A DNA stretch of 64,000 nt. Source: Apostichopus japonicus (taxonomy: Eukaryota > Echinodermata > Holothuroidea > Aspidochirotida > Stichopodidae). Every line of letters starts with the position of its first letter. Within the stretch, counting starts at the first letter, position 1. Under the pieces are notes generated by a model, which was not told where the DNA came from, searched no databases, and saw only the letters and a list, made by a program, of their open reading frames with translations. The DNA is taken from positions 15,966,501-16,030,500 of the forward strand of contig NC_092570.1 in the NCBI RefSeq assembly GCF_037975245.1. The letters run 5' to 3'. The position numbers and the translations under genes were made by a program. This document shows, piece by piece, positions 10,900 to 23,346 of this stretch.

Positions 10900-13492
10900 T
10901 CCCTTGACTTGACGGCGGAAGACCCGTATCTGTTACACAATGTTTACAAGAACGTTGACGTTTTCTGTGTGTGTTTAGGTCGACCTTTGTCTAGTTCCAA
11001 TTAACGGCTTACATCATAACATTAGAACCCCCCCCCCCCAAAAAAAAAAAGGTTTTGGCAAATATTATTGACCAATAAAAATATGGCAAATATTATTATT
11101 GATATCCGGTAAACTTTTGAGCATTTATAAGTGCGATCATTTACTTCGCCCCTCTTTTACATGTCTCCTAATCCACATCTGCACTTTCCTATCTACCTAT
11201 CTACACATTGGAAAGTTTCAGCACTGCGCCCTCATTCCCTGAGCACCGTCTACTTAACCCTCCTTCCGAAAGTATACGATTCAGGAAGAACGCTGCGCAT
11301 TTTCGTCTGCAAAATTTGCTTCAACACTTTGGATCGTTACCGTGTTCGGATTGGATCCCTCCCTTTATACTGGAATATTATTTCTCGTCACTACTAAGAA
11401 GCACTGTGTAGGTATCATTTGTTTATAATGTATTTTCACATGATTTTGCCCTCCCTCTCTGTCCGTTTTGTTCGTCATATCTTTTGTACATTGTTTAGTA
11501 CAGGTACCAGTTGTGTGTCGTCTACGTGTTAGGCGTTGCCTAATCATGGCTAGTTACGCGTGATGACGTGGTCTTTAACTAAGAAACTTTAACTAAGAAA
11601 AGCCATGCCTGTATATTAAAAAAAAAAGATATAAGTCTACAATGTAAATCCCGCATTTATCCCCAATCTACTCTCCCAACTATAGTCTAATGTAGTATAC
11701 TTCGAACAAACAAGAAATATTTGTGGCTGAACATGTCTTTCTCTATCTCAAAAGACAAAAGGCGTTTAAAGGCTTGTTGCCATGTTTATGAAGTAAAACT
11801 GGCTTATAGTCATAATCTATATATACTTGTTTTGAATTTTGTCCAATATTTACAAAATCCACAGCCACTAGAAGCTTGAATTCATAGGCTCAGAATTAAT
11901 TGCAATGTAGTGAAAAACGGTCCAAGTGGTATTTTGTTAATACTTGAGCTTTCATTTGATTATTATTATTATTTTTTTTGTTTTGAGAAATGATCCTTTA
12001 AGTTTAATATCAATTCCAGAGTTGAGACCACCTCAATAAATGGTATCGATTTGCCAACTCTTCAAATGAAATAAAAAAAAAACATGAGAAAAACTCAATA
12101 TGAAAAAACCCCTTGAATTTTTTACTTTCATCACCTATTCAATTATACGCATACCCAAATGACAAAATGGCGGAGTGTGCTGTATTGAATATCAACAGAT
12201 TGGTTTGCGTTATTGTACTATATTTGTGAGTGGTTTCGACAAATCGATGCTCTATTATTGTACACAGTTATCGAAGCATGTAATGTGTGGGCGATGGACA
12301 ATAAATCCGTTATGTTTGCAATATTTGTTCTGACTGTTCATGCATCACATTAGCTATTTTACAGTGTAAATATATAACCGTTATATGGTCTACACAGTAA
12401 AATGTGTATATACACACTACTATTGACAAACGGCCAAACTATCGGTTTAATAACCATATTCTATGTTGTCGATATCTAGGGGAAGGGCGGGCGTGGGGGG
12501 AGGGGGGTGGGGTGTATGCTATGACACAGAGGTATCGATAAAGAAAGGGTTCCTTTTTCCCTTTTCAAAGTAGTCCTTTTTAATAATGTGAATTTAGACC
12601 CCAAAAAAAGATGAGAAACATTGCAATCTTTTTTTTAAGGAGATTTAGAAACCTGGCCATTCAGCGTTTATTAAACTAAATGTCATTCCCTTCAAGGTAC
12701 CCCACCCCCCTTCCATCCCCTCTATACTCTCTGAACAGCGAAGTATTTATTCTGTGGCTCGAAATAACCCTATCATCATTACCGAGTCTACAATCAGACT
12801 GTAGGGTCAGCGCGTCAGAAGCATAAGGTCGGCGCGTCAGAAGCAATATACATAATTTCATTAGGAAAGAGAAACATTCATGGGCCGAAATAACATGTTA
12901 ACGGATACCATTAGGCAGTACAGTTTTACAGTATATATCCTATTACCAAGAAAAAAATGAGAGCGAAAACCGAAAGAAAAATTGTCAATAATGTTACTTT
13001 TTATTTGGAAAACTGTAGAATCATGTAAATATATACTTATGTTTGATGTGAGAAAATCGTTGCAACAATAACAACTGAATTGGTTGCTTCCACTCACACG
13101 TTAAAGGCCAATTGGAAGAAAGTCTTAAAAAGGTTAACGTGTGGGGAGGGGGCTCTTGACGGTTGTTCCCCTACCCACAGCTATACCACCCTACTCAAGT
13201 CCCTACTCCATGACACTATACTTCATAAATACGAATGAAACATTGAAAGCATCTGCCTGTTTATTATCAGTTGATTGCAATATTTCATATAGAGGCTCAC
13301 TATGAATAGATTACCCCGTACATGATTTAAACACCACTGAGTTTCTTCAATGCAAATTGCAAAAACCAGTTCTTTCCTTCAAAAGTGTTTCCATTTTAAT
13401 CGCAGACATTCAGACTGTTAAAATCATACAATTAAAAAGTTTAAGTTAGGAAAATAAAAATATACGACAATATAATGATAATAATAATAATT

Positions 13493-13523
<31 letters not shown>

Positions 13524-13860
13524 TAATAATAACAACTATGCAGTAGACTTATTTTTGATAGGGGGGGGGGTGGGGCAGGCATGTTCTTATCCACAGCTTA
13601 TTTCGTAATGACACCATATTGAACATCATTTTAACACACATACACACACTATATAATCATTTTCCTCACTGAAGGCTGTACTGTCGTTTCCAAATCTTCC
13701 CATTGCTCCTTGCATAGAAAACTGAATAAAACAGCTCTTTTCATTAACTCTATGCTTTGCTGTTCAATAGTGATATTAAAAATCGATGACGTGATTCATT
13801 GTAATGGCAAAAAGTTATGTGAAAACAAGCCATATTTTACATTTCATTAGGAACATTATA
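10900..13860. other. Intergenic, no gene seen
   Basis: AT-rich sequence with homopolymer runs. There is a TAA/ATA-rich tract at 13476-13532 and G-rich patches at 12480-12515 and 13560-13575. Short ORFs here have no splice or family support. Confidence 0.5.
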
Positions 13861-13865
13861 AATGG

Positions 13866-13872
13866 ATATATA

Positions 13873-13915
<43 letters not shown>

Positions 13916-13917
13916 AA

Positions 13918-13950
<33 letters not shown>
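13866..13950. repeat. TA/TG microsatellite
   Basis: Imperfect (TA)n with a (TG)5 insert, just upstream of the LAMP-A first coding exon. Confidence 0.9.
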
Positions 13951-13952
<2 letters not shown>

Positions 13953-14004
13953 GATCTTTCTTTTTTTACGTTTGTTTTTTTTTAAATATTTTTTATTCTT
14001 CCAG

Positions 14005-14170
14005 GTTTTGGCAAATAAATTAGAAGCTGCATCCACATCTGACATTTCGAAGATAATTCAGGAGGAAAGAGATAACAGAATGGCCTCCCGAACGGTCAAA
14101 TTTATTGTTGTATTAGTCGTCATTGCAAACGTCTTAGCTTTTGTAAGCGCAGAACCGGGAATGGAAAAAG
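14005..14170 (+). CDS. LAMP-A exon 1 (5'UTR from 14005; coding 14080-14170)
   Basis: The acceptor attcttccAG before 14005 implies an upstream untranslated exon. The Met at 14080 begins MASRTVKFIVVLVVIANVLA. The donor is AAAAG|gtgagt, phase 1. Confidence 0.8.
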
Positions 14171-14331
14171 GTGAGTTGATGAAATCAGAAAGAACAAATA
14201 AAATCTTCACGGTTAATTATTAATGCCACTTCAATGAGATGTTGTCGATCAGTGTAAGTTTTATATCACGCTCTTCACCGTGCTTCACCTTCCCTATCCT
14301 CATCACTAAATATGGCTATTTTCCTTATTTA

Positions 14332-14387
<56 letters not shown>

Positions 14388-17300
14388 ATACATATATATA
14401 TATATTCCATGATATGATATATGATTCGATATATGTATAGATAGAAAGACAGATAGATATAGATTAGATATATATCATTATGTTATTCCGTTTGACTTTC
14501 ATGATTACCCAAGACTGCAACCCGCAAATGTGCTGGACCATAACTGATAGTAATAACGAGACTTGTTCTTTAATGCAAATGGAAGCCAGCATCAGCCATC
14601 CAATTTTTGTAAGTAATTATTAAAAAGAAACTTATGTATTATTTCACTTTCAAATATTCCAGCAAAAAAGGTGTATTACATGAAAGTATCAAGCTTAGAA
14701 CTACTTAATTTGCTTTCAGGACAATAGTGCACACAACCATGGAACAAATAGAAAGGGGGAGGCATGGGGGTGGGGGTAGAGGGTTCAAAGTGAGTAACTT
14801 TAGAAATGACAGAACATAAATATATGATATCACGTCGCTCAGTAAGAGTTCATGGTAATGGGAGGGGTGAGAATGGATAGATGGATGGATGGAGGGATGG
14901 ACAGACGGACAGGTAGGTCTATCTATATATACATGCGAAGGAAGTATAAAAACTTTCTCCTGTGCATGTACTCAATGGAATTTGGAAATCATGAAGCCTA
15001 CTAAAGTCTTTGCTCTTAAGTCGTACTCGGATACTTGTATTGTTACTTACGTTATATATAATCTTCTGTTGCATTCTTACTTCAATGAATTTGGAAACGT
15101 GTACTCTTCTTTTTTTTTTTTATCTCCCTTATCGGAGGCCTACATTGTTACTTAAGTCATATTTATTAATGTTTATGTTTGAATTAACTAGCAAAACAAC
15201 TATCCGAGTATATAGAGCGAAGACTTCATTTATAGGTACTACAAAAACTGTCGATCTAATTTTCAGAATTGCGATTCCATACTGCAGTGGCGTAGGAAGG
15301 TACTTTTGAGTGGGGGGGCTGAAGACTGATGGCCGGCCTGGGGAAGGGGTCTAAGGGGAGGGGGTATCCCCCTCCCCTTTGGAATTTTTTGCATTTCCAG
15401 GTGGCCTCAGATGCAATTTGGTGCAATATAGCACACTTCAACACCCACTCCATTTTGTAAACTTAATTTTGTATTTTCACCAGGCCTTACATGCAATTTG
15501 GTGCTCCAAATGAGATTTTTTTTTTCTCATTTGGAAATGAAAATTGGGTTTTCTGACTTGCGAAGCGGGAGGGGGGGCGGAATGATACTTCCGCCCCTCC
15601 ACATTTTTCACTGGGGGGCTGGCGCCCCCCAGCCCCCCCGGTTCCTACGCCCTTGCCATACTGCTAAATAATAATATTAATCTCTATCTTTAGGATGTTG
15701 AGGTTACTGTGCCTATGGAAGCTGAAACGTCTGTATATGAAACGTGTCCTACTGATGATGTTGACTTTAACCTAACGTGGACCGCCGAAGGTTTTAAATG
15801 GCATATCTCGCTACAATTTCAAGTTTCCAGCGATTCGAAAACCTACACATTGTTACGTTATACGGGCTATGCTGAAGGCGGTAAGTGACATGAAGTGGCA
15901 CATTCGGGCTATATTTTAGCGTCAATCATAACATTTAAGTCTATAGTTAATACTAATTAAGTAAAAATATGAATAGCTATTACAACTCTATAGTATTATA
16001 TTTTTCCAACAAAATTTGAAATGTGTTGTTTACATATCTAACGTTTGAATCAAATTACAAATACCGTAATTCATTTCTTAAAACAAATAAATGCGCGATT
16101 ATTATGATCGAATTAGTATTATGATTTTTTTTTTTACAATTCACAATTATCAATGCGTTATTATCAATCAAACTGTTATTAGTGTATTCTAAATTGCTAT
16201 TCGCGTAACATTTATTATTATCACTCTTTTCTTAATAGCATATTATCCATTATTCGTTAACAAATATTAGATTTATAGATAGATTTAGTTATAATTACTA
16301 CTAATTTTTCTTTCAGTATTTCGTGAATAACTGTTACTAATACTTTGTTTTCTTCTTTTAACATAGAGGACGGATCGAACAGGCGTGATTGGGACTACAC
16401 AGAATACTCCTATCCTACTGTAGCCATCAAAGAGCATTTTGCCTGTAGCTTATTTGTAGCAATTCGCGCCAGATTTGAGAACGTACGTTGGCAGCCTTTC
16501 GCAAACTTAAATGATGGAGAATTTGGGACAGGTGAGAATAAAATTCAAAAGGGTTTACAGTGCTTGCATCTCGTGGATGGAGCCACGAATATTAAAAATA
16601 GCAAATGATATGTTATGTCATGAGAGTTTCAATTACCATTGGCGGCGCGACGAGGGGGGGGGGGGGCAGGTGCCGCCACTGTCATTCACAACTATTGAGA
16701 GGAAGAGTTCTGAAGTCACCCTATAGTAAGTGTTCCAAACTTCGAATGTGGCTCGGAGAGGGTGGGGGTGGTGGGGAAGGTCAGGGAATGCATTTTTAGT
16801 GCCCAACCAAAATATTTAAAGGATATTCCTCCTGCTAACCCCTTCCCCTCTACCCTCCCTCCTCCAAATCGACGCCTATGAATACGGGAGTGTACAGGCT
16901 TAAAAAAAAATCTCATGCAGGAATTCGTGAACATTAAAAGGATAGGGCGTCACTAGGTTTAGTAAATATTTCTACCAGGTCCAGAGAAGGAAAAAAATGC
17001 CCAGAGAAGGAAAAAAAATGCCCGATTCGTCAGAGTAAATGATCAGACGAAGTAAAATTTTGTCACTATACCTTGAACGTTCAGGGTAGTCCACCGGTAA
17101 GGTGTTCAAGTCACACGCCTAAAGAGCCCGTTTGCCCGATAAGTTTTATGACTGTGAGGTTCATTTCATGTGCTAGATTAATGTCTTCCGTGCAGGGACT
17201 ATTGATAATCTTGGGGTTTACGGACTGCTCTTATAATGCCACAAGCTGTGGGGTTTATTTTTTCTTATCACAATACTGACACGTTAAAGATGTTAATCTA

Positions 17301-18670
17301 ACAAATGAACATCATCAACAACAAGGAAAGAAACATATCTTCTTCTTTTTGGGGTCGAATTATGCATGCAAAAAACGGGCGAATAACATTTGTGTGCTAA
17401 ATAATCCCAATAGTTGAAACGAGTCTCCTGTATAGATCGTCTAAACTGCACAAGACTTTCCGGATTTACAGAGTTGCATTTATACGTTGAGCCTCAACCC
17501 CATCCCACCCCCCCCCCAACCCCGATATTTTGGTCGGTGGGAACCTAGCTGTGACGTCACACATGCATTATGTTCGATATGCCCGAAATATTGTGAAGGT
17601 CATCTCTCTCGTTGGCAAGGGCGTAGAAACCATGAGGCTGGGGAGCGCCAGCCCCCAGTGAAAAATATGGTGGCGGAAGTCACATTCCGCCCCCCCCCCG
17701 CTTCGCAAGTCAGAAAACCCCCTTTTTCATTTCTCAATAAATGATAACAACATTCGTCATTTTACTCATTACATTTTGGCAGAAAAAATCTCATTTGGAG
17801 CACCAAATTGCATCTAAGGCCAGGTGAAAATGCAAAATTATTTACAAAATGGAGTGGGTGTTGAAGTGCGCTATATTGCACCATATTGTATCTGAGGCCA
17901 CCTGGAAATTCAAAAAAATCCAATGGGGAGAGGGAAACCCCCTCCCCTTAGACTCCTCCCCCAGGCCGGCCATCAGTCTTCAGCCCCCCCCCCCCCCCAC
18001 ACTCAAAAGTACCTTCCTACGCCACTGCTCGTTGGGCCATAATTGTTTCAATAATTAAAACCTTCCTAGACATGTCGGTCTAATGATATTCCAGATCATT
18101 TACTTAGAAAGAAAGAAAGAAAAAAAAAACGCCGGACCAATATTCACGGCGCAAAGAAAAAAGGAAAAAAAGAGTCGGACTGAGAAAGAAAAAAATGGCA
18201 AAAATTAAAGAACCAAAATGAAGCATACTTCAAAAATGTGTTCAGAAGATTAATCGGGTACAAAAACAGACAAAGGAGAACGCGCAGAGTACTCTGGCAT
18301 GGCAGGGGTCTTGTTTTCAAGCTCGAGAAGTGCCATTTCCTGCAATCTGGAAGGCATTTTCAGAATTACCCTCCGCGCCAACCATGGTGGCGCGTAGCGT
18401 AGTTTGACACACTAAACGTCCCCCGATAATTAAAAGTAATGTTGATTTTTCAAGATCATTACTTTTTATCTATCAAATGTGACCTTGATTTGTGATCATC
18501 TCTCTCTCGCCATCTCTCATTCTCTCTCTTCTTTAGGCCAGGAGTGCGTTAAAGGACTGAGTGGAGGGACATCATTCGCAATCTTTATAGTTGCAATTAT
18601 CGCTATTGCCTCCGCCATTTGTGTAGGCATGTGCGCACATCCAGGGAGGAAAACAGCGGTTAAAGAGTGA
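14080..18670 (+). CDS. LAMP-A: LAMP/lysosome-associated-membrane-like type I membrane protein, complete, five exons
   Basis: Coding exons 14080-14170, 14514-14608, 15694-15880, 16367-16531 and 18537-18670 splice in phases 1, 0, 1, 1 to 223 residues. Residues 1-24 form a signal peptide ending FVSA. The luminal part carries four main LAMP-type Cys (ETC, YETC, FAC, QEC), an extra N-terminal pair (DC, QMC), and N-glycosylation sites NET and NLT. The LAMP C-terminal pattern 'F-x-N-V-x-W-Q-P-F ... E-F-G-x-G-x-E-C' precedes one membrane segment (FAIFIVAIIAIASAICVG). The tail (AHPGRKTAVKE) has no tyrosine or dileucine signal, unlike classical LAMPs, so lysosomal delivery is uncertain. The start is the only Met followed by a signal peptide. 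The paralogue LAMP-B lies 15 kb away in opposite orientation. Confidence 0.85.
14336..14405. repeat. TA microsatellite in LAMP-A intron 1
   Basis: A pure TA run of about 45 bp with imperfect flanks. Confidence 0.9.
14514..14608 (+). CDS. LAMP-A exon 2
   Basis: Enters in phase 1 and leaves in phase 0. It encodes CNPQMCWTITDSNNETC, matching the first Cys-containing strand of a LAMP domain. The donor is TTT|gtaagt. Confidence 0.75.
15285..15655 (+). mobile_element. hAT-like MITE, family 1, in LAMP-A intron 2
   Basis: It starts CAGTGGCGTAGGAA and ends TTCCTACGCCCTTG (inverted ends). The 8-bp target duplication CCATACTG lies at 15277-15284 and 15656-15663. It ends 38 bp before exon 3. It has no transposase, so it is non-autonomous. 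Confidence 0.9.
15694..15880 (+). CDS. LAMP-A exon 3
   Basis: Enters in phase 0 and leaves in phase 1. It contains SVYETCP and DFNLTW. The acceptor is ctatctttAG and the donor is GGCG|gtaagt. Confidence 0.85.
16367..16531 (+). CDS. LAMP-A exon 4
   Basis: Phase 1 on both sides. It encodes KEHFACSLFVAIRARF then ENVRWQPFANLNDGEFGT, the most family-like part. The donor is ACAG|gtgaga. Confidence 0.85.
17616..18027 (-). mobile_element. hAT-like MITE, family 1, inverted copy in LAMP-A intron 4
   Basis: Same family as the copy in intron 2 but opposite orientation. The 8-bp duplication CTCGTTGG is at 17608-17615 and 18028-18035. Confidence 0.9.
18310..18405 (-). repeat. Copy of the shared hairpin module (no element ends found)
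   Basis: A diverged reverse copy of the module with GCGCCAACCATGGTGGCGC at its core. It lies upstream of LAMP-A exon 5. Confidence 0.6.
18537..18670 (+). CDS. LAMP-A exon 5 (membrane segment and tail)
   Basis: A strong polypyrimidine tract precedes the acceptor. It encodes QECVKGLSGG, a 20-residue membrane helix, a short basic tail and TGA at 18668. A perfect AATAAA lies at 18763-18768. Confidence 0.85.
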
Positions 18671-18762
18671 ACTTTGACAAGGTTGAATTTTTATACAATT
18701 AGTAGGGTCGATTATTATTTCTACAGGGACGTTTTGCTAATGTAAAGTTTTTCTAATGGAAA

Positions 18763-18768
18763 AATAAA
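18763..18768 (+). promoter_or_regulatory. Polyadenylation signal of LAMP-A
   Basis: AATAAA about 93 bp downstream of the stop codon. Confidence 0.65.
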
Positions 18769-18769
18769 A

Positions 18770-20065
18770 ATTATTCTTAAGTCATGGGTTTTAAACTGTA
18801 TTTTGTCGAATTTTTTGGACAGATTGTATTTTTATACCAAGTTTCTGTTTATTCTTGTCTGCTTTTCATTAATTTTTTATTATTATTTTTTTGGGCTTGA
18901 AAATTTCCGTGTTTAACCATTTAAGAACTCAGTATATATACATTCAGAATCGTATGAACAAAACGATCTACCTGGAAAGGTCTTAAGAAGTGGGAACAGG
19001 CAGCAAACGAATCGAAATGATGAACATTATTCACCCCGTCGTGATAGTCTTGAATCAAAGCTGTGAATCTTCTTTCAATCAATTAAAAGAAAGAGCCACG
19101 CTTTCCGTGTATTCTCGTAAAGAGAGAAAATGCAACAAGATAGGAAATCATCTGAAAAGACGCATAGACTTTACAAGATGGACGGGACACACCAAAAGAT
19201 AGTATTTCTCATTTATATACGGAAATTATATATTATTATATAATCTTTGTTTATTCAATTATCTCTACTTTGTAGCGATAAAATTATCTTGTTCTTTGCC
19301 ATGTTTGGTAGCTTCCATTGATTTCAGTTGTAAATATTCATTTAGCAATTTTTCGGGCTCAAATTACCTTCACTTTTCGTAACCGTATTAAATTCTTTGT
19401 TTTCACGTATTCCTATAGTTGATGACACTTACCTCATACTTCGCTTTGGTGAAAAATCTGGAGGGATTGTATTATTTGATATCCATCTAGCCTAACGAAC
19501 AACCAGTATTGTTGCAGAAAGTATAGGACTACCTGCTAATGAAACAAGTGATCTCTTTGCATGATGTGGGCATTTTGTGCCAAAACAAACTGGTGACCGA
19601 TTGTACTAACATATGTTTTACAAGTTTACCAACTGTCCGAAATCATTTAAATATATGACGAAGACGCTCCTATTTCTTAAAGGGATAAAAAGGCTTAAGT
19701 CTCCAAGAAACAGGAATAAAGAACATACAAACAGTCAAATTCCTTATTTTATCTGAGTATCTCCTAATGAGATATAGCCTCATTCTTTTGACGATAGAGA
19801 TGTCTTTTCATGAAGAACTTAACCCCCGCCCCCCTTAAAACCCACCCCCCCCCCCCGCCAATCAGGTACAGCAATTGTGGTCCGCCCCTGTCCGAGAGTA
19901 TATATTTGGCGATTTCAGGACATGTATAGGTTGTGTCGGAACAAGGAAAGGTTTAAGATATGGTTTATGATATTTAAAGGCATTACTACGGCGCGCCATT
20001 TGTGCCAATTTAGCATATTGCAACGAGACGGCATAATAGTGTGAAAGGTCGTGAAATTACCCAAC
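18770..20065. other. Intergenic, no gene seen
   Basis: AT-rich. A C-rich patch lies at 19818-19860. No exon or element ends were identified. Confidence 0.5.
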
Positions 20066-20594
20066 GATATAATCAGGGGCGGGATTTGAGTTGTGAAAGT
20101 GGGGGGGCAAACCTGCCATCAAGACTATCTAAGCGGAGCGCCACCATCGGTTGGCGCGGAAAGTACAAGAATTTTTTTGGCTTTACAAACCCTCCAGATG
20201 GCCGGAAACGGCACTTCCCGAGTGCTCTAAGCTGCATGTACCCATCCTTGAAATATGGATCTCATGTCTGCAATTGTATCTAGATAGTTAATTATCGTTT
20301 AAAAATTTGAAGAGGATTGATAGTATAACATATGGTCAGATTGTGATGTACAACTTTTGTTATACGTCACTATCTAAGCGGAGCGCCATCATCGGTTGGC
20401 AAGGAGCGTCGAAATTTAAGCAAAAAGGAAATCCTAGATCAGCAAATATGACACCTCTGGTAACAATAAATCACATCTAGACAGTGCTTTCTCCCTAAAA
20501 TTATAAGTATATTGTGCATTCTACCGATCAAGAATATGTTCAGCACCCACTTCGAAATTCTCCCCGCGGCCCCACTTCTTGGAGCACTTGGCAA

Positions 20595-21626
20595 CAGGCG
20601 CGGCGGAACGTAAAAATTATTGGGGGGCTAATGTGTGGAGACTATCTAAGCGGAGCGCCACCATCGGTTGGCGCGGAGCGTACAAGAAAATTTTGGGATT
20701 TTTCAAACCCCCAGTTGGCCGGAAACGGCACTTCCAGAGTGTTTTATGCTGCGAATACCTAGCCCTTAAATATGGGTCTCAAGCCTGAAATTTCTCAGAT
20801 TGCACGTAAAAGTCTCGATGGTGTTTTAAGAGAGTAGCTATTACTCGTAGTGTACTCGCAAAGACGTTTTTGAGTGTAGTAAGGGCATCGGCGGAGCTAG
20901 GGGTATTGGTCAGGGGGCAAGAATGGTCTGTAGAGGCGCTTTCGACACTATCTAAGCGGAGCGCCACCACAGGTTGGCGCGGAGCGTACAGAAAATTTCT
21001 GAGTAAAGATACTCCCTAGATTGCAGGAAATGACCCTTGCTAATTTGCAGATAAACGGAGAATAAATAGGTGTCGTCGCCATTTTGTCGGAAAATTACAC
21101 CAACAGAATATGACAAATGTCAATAGGTATATGAGAGCGCAATAAAATAGTCAATAATCGCGAATAAGTAAAAAGTATTGAAAAGCTGAAAAGGGCGCCA
21201 GCAGTCCATATGAGTCCGTCAGGGGGGGGGGGGGCATCCGCCCCCTGACTGTATATATGAACGCTCCGCCACTAAGTAAGGGGATGTTGGAGAACTGGCT
21301 CAAATAAGGCAAGTCATTGGCCTAAGACGAAGTTGTGTTACGCTTACCGGTACTCACACTCACTGCTTCCACTTTTCACGGGGCGTGAAGACGCGGTTAG
21401 GGTGACAATGTGGTCTATAGCAGGGGACGGGCCGAGGGTCCCCCAGCAATTACTAAAATTATAACACCTATATTGTATACGTGTGCATCGGACAGATCGA
21501 CAAGTATGCATTGAAAATGGGCAGATGCACGTTTCGGAGCCTTGGTAAATATTGGGGGGCTTATCATGCATTTGCCCCCTCAACTTTTTCATTGAGCCCC
21601 CCAAGCCCCCGGTTCCGCCGCCACTG
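20595..21626. mobile_element. hAT-like element, middle level of the nest
   Basis: Ends CAGGCGCGGCGGAAC and GTTCCGCCGCCACTG. The 8-bp duplication CTTGGCAA is at 20587-20594 and 21627-21634. It carries a hairpin module at about 20640-20750. Confidence 0.9.
20886..21274. mobile_element. hAT-like element, innermost level of the nest
   Basis: Ends CATCGGCGGAGC and GCTCCGCCACTA. The 8-bp duplication AGTAAGGG is at 20878-20885 and 21275-21282. It is closely related to the copy at 49436-49812. Confidence 0.88.
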
Positions 21627-22379
21627 CTTGGCAAATATTGGGGGCTGAACATACCTTCACCCCCCCCCCCACTTTTATGCAAAACCAAACGTAAGTGTTT
21701 CATTCATCATCGAGAATAGATCCGAAAACGGAACTCAAAGCCACACATTATTTTATCGGCCCTACCGAAACTGCCGAGTGCTGTATACTGTAACAATGTA
21801 TTTAATGTGTTACTGTGTTAGTGCCAATTTGTAATTTATATTATTCTATTTGCATGCATCCTTCCAGGATTTCGAGCAGTAAAGAAATTACATCGGCATT
21901 GCCATTGCATATTTTGAATTACATGGGGGGGGGGGGGTGTCATGTGTCAGTATATTGAATTTAATTATTGATATACCCAATATGCAAATTTGGCTTTCGT
22001 AAATCGTTTCTCAATTCAAATCTCAATCTCAAATCAATTCCTGAAGCTAGCACTGTAGCACAACCGCGGATTCATCACATACAGAATTGAATCGCTAGTT
22101 TGTTAGCTCCAGGATTCGTAACCTGTGCTGCGAACCATGTGCTAGCTCTAGCTCCAGTTATTCTGCATGCTACATGCTACTATGTTAATCACAAATTCGA
22201 CTTAGATTCGAATCAAATAGGCCTAGTTTGATAGAGCTGTTGTGGGGAATAATTTCGATTAGGGTTGTGCACATTTGTCTGCAAAAACGACAAAAAAAAA
22301 AACTAAGGTCTGGGAAAAAGTGGGGGGGCAAATGCCACCTCTTGCCCCCCCCCCCCGTAATCCCGCCCATGGATATAAT

Positions 22380-22986
22380 ATTGCAAGCAAGTGGTACCCC
22401 TTGATTTAGATGTAATGAGTTGTAGTTAATATATCATAGAGGTTAAGCCATAGATGTTCATTTCCTATAGAATGTAGTGAAATAGGTCTATGTGTGACCA
22501 ATCTGCCTTCGATGGATTACGTTGCCAAGGTCGTTCTATTGCATCTGACCTTACTCTGACCGTTTGTCAAGGCTAGGCTATAACGTAATGGCTGTAAGGA
22601 TCAGAGGCTATATGAAAGCTTCAGTTTGGGTCAATAGCATGTCAGTCCATACTTTGATTTTACATTTGAGGGTAGTGGGAGGAGATTGAGACCGATTCAA
22701 GATGTGGAGTTCTAGATCACCGGAGAACATTCTCTCTGTAAATATTTGTACATGGTATTGTTATATATACCGCAGTGTAAGTTTTAATAAAGTAGTTAAC
22801 TACAACGGAAGACTTTCCTCTCGATTTGTCATCATTTCCTCCCTAGTGTGTTTTTTTATTTTTTTATTATTTCAACATCATCACTGGCATCCTGGTAGAA
22901 CGAAAAACAAAAAGAACCCAACGCCCCCAGTAAACGTTACACAATATCTTGTCACACAACACGCGGCGAGTCATACATTACAGATT
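22380..22986. other. Intergenic, no gene seen
   Basis: No coding or repeat structure was recognised between two insertions. Confidence 0.4.
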
Positions 22987-22994
22987 GGTAGAAT

Positions 22995-23338
22995 CAGTGG
23001 CGTAGGAAGGTACTTTTGAGTGGGGGGGGGGGCTGAAGACTGATGGCCGGCCTGGGGGAGGGGTCTAAGGGGAATTTTTTGGCATTTCCAGGTGGCCTCA
23101 GATGCAATTTGGTGCAATGTAGCACACTTCAACACCCACTCCATTTTGTAAATAATTTTGCATTTTCACCTGGCCTTAGATGCAATTTGGTACTCCAAAT
23201 GAGATTTTTTTCTCATCTGGAAATGAAAAAGGGGTTTTCTGACTTGCGAAGCGGGGGGAGGAATGATACTTCAGCCCCTCCATATTTTTCACTGGGGGGG
23301 CGGGCTGGGGCCCCCAGCCCCCGGTTCCTACGCCCTTG
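22995..23338 (+). mobile_element. hAT-like MITE, family 1
   Basis: CAGTGGCGTAGGAA ... TTCCTACGCCCTTG with the 8-bp duplication GGTAGAAT at 22987-22994 and 23339-23346. Confidence 0.9.
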
Positions 23339-23346
23339 GGTAGAAT

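Larger units (their letters stand above)
7880..10900 (+). mobile_element. Degenerate DIRS-type (tyrosine-recombinase) retrotransposon
   Basis: Fragments occur in the expected order: reverse transcriptase (about 8160-8850), RNase H (about 9190-9420) and tyrosine recombinase (about 9790-10720). They lie in different frames with stops. There is no LTR or integrase, which fits DIRS/Ngaro-like elements. The ends are not determined, and the left limit is a guess from loss of similarity. Confidence 0.75.
20074..22371. mobile_element. hAT-like element, outermost of a three-level nest
   Basis: Ends CAGGGGCGGGATT and AATCCCGCCCATG are inverted repeats. The 8-bp duplication GATATAAT is at 20066-20073 and 22372-22379. 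It holds the 20595-21626 element and two further copies of the hairpin module (about 20121-20232, 20369-20410). No transposase was seen. Confidence 0.9.

Noticed and set aside
16632-16884. Further hAT-like element in LAMP-A intron 4
   Set aside because: Possible ends CATTGGCGGCGCGACG and CGACGCCTATG pair poorly and there is no 8-bp duplication.
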